Origin: Desulfurococcus amylolyticus Z-533
GTDB taxonomy: Archaea; Thermoproteota; Thermoprotei_A; Sulfolobales; Desulfurococcaceae
Assembly (NCBI RefSeq): GCF_000513855.1
Contig: NZ_KI911318.1
Location: 452,087-516,086, forward strand
Length of the DNA: 64,000 nt
Reading direction: 5' to 3'
Part shown: positions 26,371-34,506 of the stretch, piece by piece
How the letters are laid out: each line of letters opens with the position of its first letter
How positions within the stretch are numbered: position 1 is the first letter of the stretch
Position numbers and translations under genes: made by a program
The notes under the pieces: generated by a model
The model's input: only the letters and a program-made list of their open reading frames with translations
Told to the model about the DNA's origin: nothing
The model's database searches: none

Positions 26371-27612
26371 TCAGGTATCCCTCGAGAAGAAGTCTCTAAT
26401 ACTCCTCGTTTTTACAATCCTCTGAAGCAGCTTGGAGGAATTGTACCATTTAGTAGCCCCGAGCCTGGTTACCTTATCCAGTAGATCGAAGACCTCCTTT
26501 AACTTGCTGGTCTTTAAGATTGGTTCATGCCTGTACATCTCTCTAATCGACTCCCTGACAAACCAGACACCCAATGGTAGATTGAAACCTGGATATATCT
26601 CCCTAAGTAGTATCGCTGTAGCCTGTCTTCTCATCCTTGAAAGATGCTCAAGTGTCGCAAGCATGCTTGCATAGTAGCATCCACCAATACCTGGATAAGT
26701 TGTTCTCCCATGATAGTCCTCATAGTCTCCCTCAACAACCACGTCCAGGGCTCCAGGGTTCCATGTGGAGCCTGGCCACCAGGCTTCCATCCATTCATAA
26801 CTCCACTTAGCTGGGTAGAGTACTGCTATGAATAAGTTATCGTAGTGCCTAAGCATGTATACCTCTATCTCGTTGATAACGTCATATTTTTTCACCTCTC
26901 TAAGCAGTTCCCTGGATATCATGCTGTCAACAGCGGTGATGCTCCACCTTGTAGGTACCAGTCTCCTCTGGTTTTTAACACCTAGTGCTCCGGCACTGAG
27001 TATCTTCTGTATATGGGAAACCGGTATATTTGACTTATAGAGGTAGACCACTGCGTCATAGGCTGGTAGATCCGTATCATTAAACGCCTTCTCCACGGGC
27101 CTAGGCACAGAGGGATTGCCTAATACCTGTAGCCTTACTATTGGTGCCCTAGGGCCCTGCGGTGGTTCCTCTTCGCTGAGATGCAATATTGGACGCGGTG
27201 GCTTAGCTAACTCTACTCTAATATCCACAGGTCTACTGCTCAGGGTCATGAGTCTTGTCTCTTCAACTATCCTATCATACGGCTTTCTCACATCTATACT
27301 GGTATATCCTGTTACAAGGCTCCATCTATATTCAAGGATGTCCTCTATCCTTCTTCCAAGCCATGATTCAGGGTAATCATACACTAGTACGTCATTGTTT
27401 GGAGGAGCAGCGCCTGGACCTGCTCTAACATATGGGTAACCATATCTCCCAACAAATAACGAGGGCGGGGTGGAACCCTCTATCACACGCTGGCCAGTGA
27501 TCCCCGATAGCTTAATGGATGCTCTAGCCCTAGCTATAACAGGGCAGTAGGATAACCCGCAGAAGCCCCGGCCCCGGCATGTAGAACAGATCCTGGGATT
27601 AAAGCTCATCAT
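26371..27612 (-). CDS. nreA: NreA-like archaeal DNA repair protein
   Basis: 413 residues with an N-terminal zinc finger (CSTCRGRGFCGLSYCP) and the two-domain Nre architecture (PPSLFVGRYGYPYVRAGP, then VPTRWSITAVDS and YPAKWSYEWMEAWWPGS). The C-terminus IRDFFSRDT is a PCNA-interacting (PIP-like) peptide, although the usual glutamine is replaced. In haloarchaea Nre proteins interact with PCNA and protect against DNA-damaging agents. ATG 27612 has GGAGCAAG upstream. The downstream radical-SAM gene is coupled with it. Confidence 0.88.
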   Translation of the reverse strand: MMSFNPRICSTCRGRGFCGLSYCPVIARARASIKLSGITGQRVIEGSTPPSLFVGRYGYPYVRAGPGAAPPNNDVLVYDYPESWLGRRIEDILEYRWSLVTGYTSIDVRKPYDRIVEETRLMTLSSRPVDIRVELAKPPRPILHLSEEEPPQGPRAPIVRLQVLGNPSVPRPVEKAFNDTDLPAYDAVVYLYKSNIPVSHIQKILSAGALGVKNQRRLVPTRWSITAVDSMISRELLREVKKYDVINEIEVYMLRHYDNLFIAVLYPAKWSYEWMEAWWPGSTWNPGALDVVVEGDYEDYHGRTTYPGIGGCYYASMLATLEHLSRMRRQATAILLREIYPGFNLPLGVWFVRESIREMYRHEPILKTSKLKEVFDLLDKVTRLGATKWYNSSKLLQRIVKTRSIRDFFSRDT

Positions 27613-27726
27613 AACTTGCTCCTATCACCCTATACAATTAACTATAATTAAACTTACCACACCTTAATTTAAATTATTCGTCTAGATGAGGTCGTCTCTA
27701 TCTAGCCAGACCATATATGATAAGAT

Positions 27727-27775
27727 AGGGAATTGAAGAAAGAAGAGAAGAAAAGAAGAATAGGATAGTATGGGA
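27727..27775 (-). terminator. Pyrimidine-rich termination region after cysteine synthase
   Basis: On the minus strand the 45 nt after the stop are almost pure T/C (TTCTTCTTTTCTTCTC), which suits archaeal T-rich termination. Confidence 0.45.
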
Positions 27776-28783
27776 CTAAATATCCAGCTCCTCCAGCAGC
27801 CGCTTCCTGTTAACTATTTCACGCTTCTTCTTGAAGAGCCTGGTGCTGAAATATCTGGCAGCGTAGTCTGGTAGTATTGTTACAACCTTGTCATTGTTTC
27901 TCAGGTTATGGGCTTGTGCGAGCTTTATAGCTGCTACAACATTTGCTCCACTGCTTATTCCAACTGGGAGGCCTTCTAGCCTGGCTATCTTCCTAGCCAT
28001 TTGTATTGCTTCATCACTGTTCACGGTTACAAAGTCGTCGAGCAGGCGCTTATTCCTCATAACTATATCGGGTACGAAGCCGTCACCAACTCCCTCTATT
28101 TCATGTCTTCCCCAGGGACCCGGCTTACCAGTCTTAAACCACTCTGCTGCAACCGGGCATTCAGCTGGTTCAGCACCCGCCACTATGACGTCGCGGCACT
28201 CCTCTTTAAGCCTCTTCGCTATACCTATTAAAGTACCTCCGGTTCCAACCTCAGCTACAAAGGCCTTGGGGCACCCTATTTGATCAAGTATCTCTTTACC
28301 TGTTGTCTCGTAATGGGCCTGTATATTGGCTTCATCTCCCCATTGATCGAATAAGTAATATTTATTAGGGTTTTCAGCCACAAGCTTTCTAGCTATTTCT
28401 AATGCATTACCAGCATCGGCTTCACCGCCTGGTGTGAAGTAGAATTCGGCTCCGAATAACTTCATTAACATGAATCTCTCGGCACTCATCTCCTCTGGTA
28501 TTACTATTAAAACCTTGAAGCCGAGCACGCTTGCAAGGGCTGAGAAAGCTATGCCTGTATTACCTGTTGTAGGAACAACTATTGTCATACCTGGTTTCAA
28601 TTCTCCTTTCTCAACGGCTTTTCTCAGCATGTATAATGCCATCCTATCTTTTACGCTGCCCGTTGGATTAGTGAACTCCATCTTACCCCATACTTCGGCC
28701 TTGAAGCCCTGTGGCAGTATCCTTGAGAGCCGTATTATTGGTGTGCCCCCTATACACTCGGTTATATCCCTACACACCTTCAT
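27776..28783 (-). CDS. Cysteine synthase / cystathionine beta-synthase-like PLP enzyme
   Basis: 335-residue fold-type II enzyme. The PLP lysine lies in NPTGSVKDRMA near residue 44 and the phosphate-binding loop in GTGGTLIG near 185. TTGNTGIAFS is the substrate-binding loop and FDQWGDEANIQAHYETTG marks the cysteine synthase group. It makes cysteine from O-acetyl- or O-phosphoserine and sulfide; the archaeal homologue of Aeropyrum prefers O-phosphoserine, but the choice cannot be fixed here. GGAGGG precedes ATG 28783. It is divergent from the molybdopterin hydroxylase operon. Confidence 0.9.
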   Translation of the reverse strand: MKVCRDITECIGGTPIIRLSRILPQGFKAEVWGKMEFTNPTGSVKDRMALYMLRKAVEKGELKPGMTIVVPTTGNTGIAFSALASVLGFKVLIVIPEEMSAERFMLMKLFGAEFYFTPGGEADAGNALEIARKLVAENPNKYYLFDQWGDEANIQAHYETTGKEILDQIGCPKAFVAEVGTGGTLIGIAKRLKEECRDVIVAGAEPAECPVAAEWFKTGKPGPWGRHEIEGVGDGFVPDIVMRNKRLLDDFVTVNSDEAIQMARKIARLEGLPVGISSGANVVAAIKLAQAHNLRNNDKVVTILPDYAARYFSTRLFKKKREIVNRKRLLEELDI

Positions 28784-28919
28784 GCATATACCCTCCTTCT
28801 CAGTATATATCTTACTAAAGTGGGAACCTGTATTTAAATCATTGTTACGGTTTATAATTGTAAAAATTTATTACCCACGGGCTCTTAGAAAATAAAGTAA
28901 CCAATGGGGGGTGTAGAGT

Positions 28920-29801
28920 ATATTCGATATCCATCGTCCACGGGACCTTAGCGACGCCCTGCAATTCCTTGACAAATACTCGCCAGACGCGAAGCCCCTG
29001 GCAGGTGGTACAGAACTACTAGTATTGATAAGAGACCGGAAAATACCTGTGCCAAAATACCTAGTGGATCTCTCTCCACTGAGGAGGGATCTCTCCTATG
29101 TAGTAGTGGAGAATGGCGTGGTGAGAATAGGAGCCCTCACAACACTATGGGAGCTCAGTAAGAGTATACTGCACCAGGATATAAAATATGCCGGGTTCAT
29201 AGATGTCTTCAGAAAATTCGGTACCATGGCAATAAGGTTCAACGCCACGATAGGCGGTAATATTGCGTCGGCCACACAGTACAGCGATTACATAACACTC
29301 CTGCTCGTCTACGATGCCGAGCTAAGGCTTGAAAGCGTGCATGGTGTGAGAAAGGTCAGGCTGGAGGAATTCCTGGTCGATAAAAGGAAAACGATTCTCA
29401 TGCCGAACGAGATCATCACGGAGATATCATTCAAGGAGCCGCCATCTAAGACAAGTAGTGCATTCATAAAGTTTGATAGAAGAGAGCTACTTATAGCCGG
29501 CATAGTCACTGGCGCCATCTATTTAACAGAGGAGGAAGGACGGATAAGGGAAGCCAGAATAGCCTTCGACATGATTAGTGAGCACAGGATACCTGGAAGG
29601 GCCAGGAGCACTGAGAAATGTATAACTGGAAGAAATATAAGCGAGGAAACCCTCATAGAGGCGGAACAATGCCTCGATAAGGAGATGAAGAGGATTAGTG
29701 ACTGGTGGGCTACCAGTGAATACAGGCTTGAAATGTCTAAGGCTATTTTAAGGAAGGGTCTGCGCCTCGTACACAATAGAATCCTAAACGGGGTGATGTA
29801 G
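28920..29801 (+). CDS. FAD-binding subunit of molybdopterin hydroxylase, probable ATA start
   Basis: About 293 residues of CoxM/CutM/XdhB type, passing electrons from 2Fe-2S centres to FAD. The FAD pyrophosphate motif AGGTELLVLIRDRK and the second motif TIGGNIASATQYSDY are present. In-frame coding similarity begins at FDIHRPRDLSDAL (28923), but no ATG, GTG or TTG occurs between the in-frame TAG at 28914 and TTG 29025, which lies inside the FAD motif. The codon before FDIH is ATA, with GGGGGGTG at SD distance, so ATA 28920 is the likely start. A sequencing error is the alternative. First gene of a three-subunit operon. Confidence 0.75.
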   Translation: MFDIHRPRDLSDALQFLDKYSPDAKPLAGGTELLVLIRDRKIPVPKYLVDLSPLRRDLSYVVVENGVVRIGALTTLWELSKSILHQDIKYAGFIDVFRKFGTMAIRFNATIGGNIASATQYSDYITLLLVYDAELRLESVHGVRKVRLEEFLVDKRKTILMPNEIITEISFKEPPSKTSSAFIKFDRRELLIAGIVTGAIYLTEEEGRIREARIAFDMISEHRIPGRARSTEKCITGRNISEETLIEAEQCLDKEMKRISDWWATSEYRLEMSKAILRKGLRLVHNRILNGVM

Positions 29802-29802
29802 G

Positions 29803-30336
29803 TTGGCGGGGATCGTTAAAGTCAGGTTAGAGGTTAATGGTAGGGAGTACATAGTTGACGTACCTCCTCATGAGAGGTTAATTGACACACTAAGGTATAG
29901 ACTAGGTTATACAAGTGTTAGAGAGGGATGTGGTAGAGGGGAATGCGGAACATGCATAGTCCTCGTGAACGGGTTACCAAGGCACTCATGTCTCACGCTA
30001 ACATCCACGCTTGATGGAGCCAAGATAACGACTGTGGAAGGCCTGGCCCCCGAGGGCAAGCTACACGCTATCCAAGTAGCATTCATCGAGACCAGAGGCA
30101 TGCAATGCGGTTTCTGTACATCGGGCTTCATAATGATGACTAAGGCGTTGCTCGACCATAATCCAAACCCAAGCTACGACGAAATAAAGGAGTGGCTTAG
30201 CAGCACATTGTGCAGGTGTGGGAGCTACCACTACTACTTTGCAGCAGCCAAGCTTGCAGCCAAGTACATCAATGAGGGCAAGATCTACTTCGATGAAAAA
30301 CAGGTGAGAGAGAAGTATCATTTAAAAGTTGTCTAG
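29803..30336 (+). CDS. 2Fe-2S subunit of molybdopterin hydroxylase
   Basis: 177 residues of CoxS/CutS type. A plant-type ferredoxin cluster is bound by CGRGECGTC and a later C, and the second cluster by CGFCTSGF...CRCG in the helical domain. LRYRLGYTSVREGC is typical. TTG 29803 starts 1 bp after the FAD-subunit stop. It carries electrons between the molybdopterin centre of the next gene product and FAD. Confidence 0.93.
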   Translation: MAGIVKVRLEVNGREYIVDVPPHERLIDTLRYRLGYTSVREGCGRGECGTCIVLVNGLPRHSCLTLTSTLDGAKITTVEGLAPEGKLHAIQVAFIETRGMQCGFCTSGFIMMTKALLDHNPNPSYDEIKEWLSSTLCRCGSYHYYFAAAKLAAKYINEGKIYFDEKQVREKYHLKVV

Positions 30337-30348
30337 TAGGTGGTTCAC

Positions 30349-32754
30349 ATGAGTAAGCCCGAGTATGTTGAAATAGTTGAAAAGATATTCAATGAAACAA
30401 GGAGTAAGCCTACGAAGGACTTCAAGTATATAGGTAAGCATGTAGTGAGATGGGACGCCATAAGTAAGGCAACAGGTAAGCCGATATTCACAGCGGATCT
30501 AATTAATCTATTAAAGAACCCCGTATTCGTCTACAGCGTTAGATCCAAGTATGCCCATGCATTAATCAAGGGTATCGATGTATCAGAGGCGGTTAACTAC
30601 CCAGGTGTGATAAAAGTTATAACATCCAGGGATATACCGGGTATAAATGACGTTGGCTATGTACTACCGGATCAACCACTTATAGCCGATAGAAAGGTAA
30701 GGTATATAGGGGATACCGTAGCACTAATAGTGGCTGAGAGCCTTGAGAACGCCAGAGACGCTGGGGAAAGAGTCCACGTTGACTACGAGCCATTAGAGGT
30801 ATACCTAGACCCGTTGCAGATAATTGAATGGAATGGATTAAAGGAGAAGCCTCATACATTAATACATGATGAACGTGGAAGCGACGTATTAACGAGGTAC
30901 AAGATCAGAGTTGGAGACGTAGAGAAAGCATTCAAGGAGGCCAGCGTCATAGTTGAGAACGAGTATAGGACACCTATGCAGGAACACGCCTATCTTGAGC
31001 CAGAGGTGGCAATAGCAATACCCGAGCCGGATGGAGGAGTTACAATATATGCTAAGACACAGTGCCCCTTCGATACAAGGAAAGCTGTTTCAAACGTATT
31101 AGGACTACCATTCAACATGGTAAGGGTCATAGCTCCAGCACTGGGTGGAGGTTTCGGCGGCGCTGAGGACGTGGGCAACGAGATAGCTGCTAAAGCCGCG
31201 TTAGCAGCTCTATACACGAAGAAACCAGCGGTTGTATTACATACAAGGGAAGAATCCATAATAGGACACACGAAGAGGCACCCGATTATCGCTAGATACA
31301 AGCATGCAGCTAGGAGAGATGGAACATTACTCGGCGTCGAGGCCGAGATAATACTAGATAAGGGAGCATACGCTAGCCTCGGCCCATTCGTCGCATGGAG
31401 AGCGATAGTACATAGCACCGGGCCCTACAGGGTTCCCAACGCGAAAATAGATCTCGCAGCGGTGTACACGAATAAAGTTCCCGGAGGAGCATTCAGAGGC
31501 TTCGGTAACCCACAGGTAACATTCGCGGTTGAAAGGCAGATGGATATACTTGCTGAGGAACTAGGCCTGGACCCAGTGGAGATAAGACTTAGGAACGCGT
31601 TGAGACCAGGTGATAGAACGGTTCATGGACAATTACTGGATCACGGCGTTGGACTAGTAGATGCCATCAAGAAAGCAGTTGAATTAAGCGGGTGGTATGA
31701 GAAGAGGAAACTGTACTCCGAGGCCAAGGGTACTATTAGGCGTGGAATAGGTATAGCTGTATTCTATCATGGAAACAGTATTGGCGCGGAGGGAGCCGAC
31801 TACTCGTCTGTAACACTAATCATACAGAGGGATGGAAGCATAATATTTAGGACAGGGTTAACCGATATGGGCCAGGGCTCTATCCAGGGCTTAATCAATA
31901 TAGCTGCTGAAATACTGGGTGTCCCGCCAAGCTACTTCAAAGTAGAGTTACCGGATACAGCATCAACACCTGATGCAGGACCCACGGTTGCGTCTAGAAG
32001 CACTGCGATGGGCGGTAATGCAACACTTGTGGCGGCATATAAGCTAAGAAAAAGACTCAATGAGCTAGCCTCCTCTATGCTTGGATGTAGTAGCCCTGAT
32101 GACGTTGTAATAGATGCTCCAAAGGTTTATTGTAGAGACGACCCAGAACACTATATAACATGGAAAGAACTAGTGGAGCAATCTTTCTGGAAAGGTGTTC
32201 CACTGCAAGAATTCGGCTACTATAGGGCTCCACCGGCAGAGTGGCATGAGGAGACAGGCACCGGTCAACCCTACTTCACATACACATTTGGCGCCATAGT
32301 GAGTGATGTGGAGGTAGACCTCGAAACAGGAGTTGTGAGAGTAAAAGACGCTGTAACAGTATATGATATTGGAAGAGTAATCAATCGGACTGGTGCAGAG
32401 CACCACGGTGTTGGAGGATATATCCAGGGTATGGGATACGCCCTAATGGAGGATACGTATTATAGCCCTGAAGGACACGTCTACAATACAAACTTATCGA
32501 CATACCATATACCCACAGGCCTGGATATTCCAGAGAGAATACTAGTAGACTTCGTGGAGGCAGGGTATATTAGGGGACCGTTTGGAGCTAAGGGGCTTGG
32601 AGAACCTTCTATAGTTGGCATAGCTCCAAGCATCGCCAATGCTGTAGCGCATGCATTAGGGAGTAAAGATGCGAACAGGGATGTAAATAGAATACCATTA
32701 ACCCCAGATACGGTGTTCAGCATCATAAAGAAGTGTGGATTAAATAAGAGGTAA
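30349..32754 (+). CDS. Molybdopterin-binding catalytic subunit (xanthine dehydrogenase family)
   Basis: 801 residues. GGGFGGAEDVGNE, GGAFRGFGNPQ, DMGQGSIQG and the catalytic glutamate in GAKGLGEPS mark the xanthine dehydrogenase/aldehyde oxidase family. The AYRCSFR-type active-site loop of aerobic CO dehydrogenase is absent, so CO oxidation is unlikely. Substrate could be an aldehyde, purine or other heterocycle. ATG 30349 with GGTGG upstream is preferred to GTG 30340. Subunit order is FAD, Fe-S, catalytic; no maturation genes lie nearby. Molybdenum or tungsten use cannot be told from sequence. Confidence 0.9.
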   Translation: MSKPEYVEIVEKIFNETRSKPTKDFKYIGKHVVRWDAISKATGKPIFTADLINLLKNPVFVYSVRSKYAHALIKGIDVSEAVNYPGVIKVITSRDIPGINDVGYVLPDQPLIADRKVRYIGDTVALIVAESLENARDAGERVHVDYEPLEVYLDPLQIIEWNGLKEKPHTLIHDERGSDVLTRYKIRVGDVEKAFKEASVIVENEYRTPMQEHAYLEPEVAIAIPEPDGGVTIYAKTQCPFDTRKAVSNVLGLPFNMVRVIAPALGGGFGGAEDVGNEIAAKAALAALYTKKPAVVLHTREESIIGHTKRHPIIARYKHAARRDGTLLGVEAEIILDKGAYASLGPFVAWRAIVHSTGPYRVPNAKIDLAAVYTNKVPGGAFRGFGNPQVTFAVERQMDILAEELGLDPVEIRLRNALRPGDRTVHGQLLDHGVGLVDAIKKAVELSGWYEKRKLYSEAKGTIRRGIGIAVFYHGNSIGAEGADYSSVTLIIQRDGSIIFRTGLTDMGQGSIQGLINIAAEILGVPPSYFKVELPDTASTPDAGPTVASRSTAMGGNATLVAAYKLRKRLNELASSMLGCSSPDDVVIDAPKVYCRDDPEHYITWKELVEQSFWKGVPLQEFGYYRAPPAEWHEETGTGQPYFTYTFGAIVSDVEVDLETGVVRVKDAVTVYDIGRVINRTGAEHHGVGGYIQGMGYALMEDTYYSPEGHVYNTNLSTYHIPTGLDIPERILVDFVEAGYIRGPFGAKGLGEPSIVGIAPSIANAVAHALGSKDANRDVNRIPLTPDTVFSIIKKCGLNKR

Positions 32755-32757
32755 TAG

Positions 32758-32812
32758 GTTTTAACCACATTCTTCTTTTTCCCTTATACCACTTTCCCTC
32801 CTCTCCCTTAAG
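32758..32812 (+). terminator. T-rich terminator of the hydroxylase operon
   Basis: Downstream of the stop the plus strand carries GGTTTTAACC, TTCTTCTTTTTCCC and further pyrimidine runs before the convergent gene end at 32819. Confidence 0.45.
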
Positions 32813-32818
32813 TTAGAT

Positions 32819-33658
32819 TCAATGCCGTAGTATAGGCTTCAGCAATCCATGGTCTGGTACAAGGTATATACCGTTAGGCCTTTCCTCTACTTTATTATTT
32901 ATGGCGAGGTAGCTACCCGTATTCAGCTCCGAGTATACTTCCCGCATGGATTCAAGGATTACTTCCTCACCATTATCAAGTAAGCCAATATATCTCGATG
33001 GTATGGCATGATCTATTATCGGCTCAACCACGCGTACTAGTCCGGTGTACTCTGATATATTCAAGACTGGGTCTATGCATCCATGGACTCCTCTAGAGTA
33101 GATAACTGGTCTAAGATTCACGTGAATTCCAAGTATATTTAGGTGTAGAAGAGTATTCTTTTTGAACCATAGATATTCAGCGAGACTTATTCCACCTCTA
33201 TGCTTCTCCCAGTACTCGTATACAAGCACCCATTCATCAACCCGTTTAAGCACTCCTCTATTAACGAGATCCTCGAGGTCTTTAGTGAAGTCTTCTTTAA
33301 CCCCATATATCGCGATATCAATGTCATTGTATTTACCGAGGATCCTTGAGGATCCTGTGACATATATATCATTCTCTCTCACGCCTAGAGCATCTGAGAT
33401 GATTTCCGCGACTACTTGTTGAATATTGTTGAGCCTGTTTAGAAACACGGTGCTTTTCGACACCGGTATCACGGGAACCCTGGACTTAATGCACTCCCAG
33501 TCCACGGTGTTAATGTATCTCTCTAGGCGCCACCCGGGTATTTTCCCTGAGATATAAAGATCGTACCTAGGGTAGGCTACGATCATTCCTTCAGGGTGCT
33601 GGAAACCCTTAGCGATATATACTACTCCATTATACTCCCATAACTCGCCTTCAAGCAT
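32819..33658 (-). CDS. Predicted nucleotidyltransferase (pol beta fold)
   Basis: 279 residues. A nucleotidyltransferase motif GSSRILGKYNDIDIAIYG lies at the centre, with GS and the D-x-D pair that bind metal and nucleotide. The N-terminal 90 residues start ELWEYNGVVYIAKG and are beta-rich. ATG 33658 (MLEGELWEY) is chosen over ATG 33727, which would overlap the upstream ATPase gene by 49 bp. Similar archaeal proteins are annotated as COG2413-type predicted nucleotidyltransferases; the substrate is unknown. Confidence 0.65.
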   Translation of the reverse strand: MLEGELWEYNGVVYIAKGFQHPEGMIVAYPRYDLYISGKIPGWRLERYINTVDWECIKSRVPVIPVSKSTVFLNRLNNIQQVVAEIISDALGVRENDIYVTGSSRILGKYNDIDIAIYGVKEDFTKDLEDLVNRGVLKRVDEWVLVYEYWEKHRGGISLAEYLWFKKNTLLHLNILGIHVNLRPVIYSRGVHGCIDPVLNISEYTGLVRVVEPIIDHAIPSRYIGLLDNGEEVILESMREVYSELNTGSYLAINNKVEERPNGIYLVPDHGLLKPILRH

Positions 33659-33678
33659 CCTCAAGAAAGTATCCCCAC

Positions 33679-34440
33679 CTAGTGCCAATCCGCTATGTGG
33701 GCATGCTCTCCGAATACTATGGCACAACTCTTATATATTTTCGTCAAAACCTCCCGTGAAAGGATGCTGTCGGGGTCACCGTACCTGTATTCACCATATC
33801 CTAGTAACAGTATTTTACTGGTATATGGCAGCAATAATACGGGATCATGGTTTGTCACCACGAGTAGTTTCCTACTTGAAAGCTTGCCAATGATTTCAGC
33901 CAGCGCCCCCCTTCCCTCGGGGTCTATGTTGGAGAGGGGTTCATCCATCAATACTATCTCTGAATCTACTGAGAGAACTCTAGCCATTAGAGCTCTCTGG
34001 AGCTGTCCGCCACTCAACTCACTGATCTTCTTATCCCATGAATCCTTGGGTAATCCAGCCATTTCCAGTGCTGACTCAATTCTCCTATTTACAGTATGGC
34101 TGGATCTAAATGGCATGCCTCCTTCGTAAGCCCTAATATAGCTTTCCACGAACTCCCAGAGCGTTATCGGTGCATCCCTCGGTATATAGAATTTTTGAGG
34201 GATGTAGGATATTGTTTCATATAATCCTCCACTCGAATTCTTCAGCTCAGTATTCCTGATCCTAACCGCTCCTTTTACAGGTTTTATTAAGCCTAGGATG
34301 GTGAGAAGCAGTGTTGTTTTGCCAGCCCCATTGGGGCCTATAACCTGTATTAGTCCAGGGCCCTCGAACACCGCGTTTAAATTGTTCAGTACCAGGGTAT
34401 GTCCTCTCTTCACAGTTAAATCTATTAACTCTATAATCAC
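33679..34440 (-). CDS. Metal ABC transporter ATP-binding protein (ZnuC/MntB type)
   Basis: 253 residues. Walker A GPNGAGKTT, Q-loop ISYIPQKFYIP, signature LSGGQLQRALMARVL, Walker B VLMDEPLSNID. GTG 34440 is chosen because it gives the normal N-terminus (IIELIDLTVKRGHTL) and avoids overlap with the divergent binding-protein gene. A TATA element at about 34463-34472 (minus) then predicts a leaderless or nearly leaderless transcript. It is divergent from, and surely works with, the binding protein and permease genes across the operator region at 34451-34495. Confidence 0.88.
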   Translation of the reverse strand: MIIELIDLTVKRGHTLVLNNLNAVFEGPGLIQVIGPNGAGKTTLLLTILGLIKPVKGAVRIRNTELKNSSGGLYETISYIPQKFYIPRDAPITLWEFVESYIRAYEGGMPFRSSHTVNRRIESALEMAGLPKDSWDKKISELSGGQLQRALMARVLSVDSEIVLMDEPLSNIDPEGRGALAEIIGKLSSRKLLVVTNHDPVLLLPYTSKILLLGYGEYRYGDPDSILSREVLTKIYKSCAIVFGEHAHIADWH

Positions 34441-34450
34441 ATCGAATCCC

Positions 34451-34460
34451 TTGTGCACAA
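34451..34460. promoter_or_regulatory. Palindromic operator 1, TTGTGCACAA
   Basis: A perfect 10-bp palindrome between the divergent metal transporter genes, positioned between the minus-strand TATA and the GTG start, where a bound repressor would block the ATPase promoter. Confidence 0.6.
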
Positions 34461-34474
34461 ATCTATTTAAGGAC

Positions 34475-34481
34475 TTATAAA
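34475..34481 (+). promoter_or_regulatory. TATA box of the metal-binding protein operon
   Basis: TTATAAA at 34475-34481 lies about 30 nt before ATG 34507, between the two palindromic sites. Confidence 0.6.
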
Positions 34482-34485
34482 CATT

Positions 34486-34495
34486 TTGTGCATAA
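34486..34495. promoter_or_regulatory. Palindromic operator 2, TTGTGCATAA
   Basis: Differs from operator 1 by one base. It covers the region between TATA and the start site of the plus-strand operon. The centres of the two sites are 35 bp apart. The NikR-like gene at 36402 is the natural candidate regulator. Confidence 0.6.
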
Positions 34496-34506
34496 GGTGT
34501 GAAACC

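Noticed and set aside
30349-32754. Aerobic CO dehydrogenase large subunit
   Set aside because: The three-gene layout is similar, but the CoxL active-site loop with selenium-binding cysteine is missing; AFRGFG places it in the xanthine dehydrogenase/aldehyde oxidase branch.
33320-33360. Repeated GAGGATCC segments forming an inverted repeat
   Set aside because: Short, inside a coding sequence and explained by codons of the nucleotidyltransferase motif.
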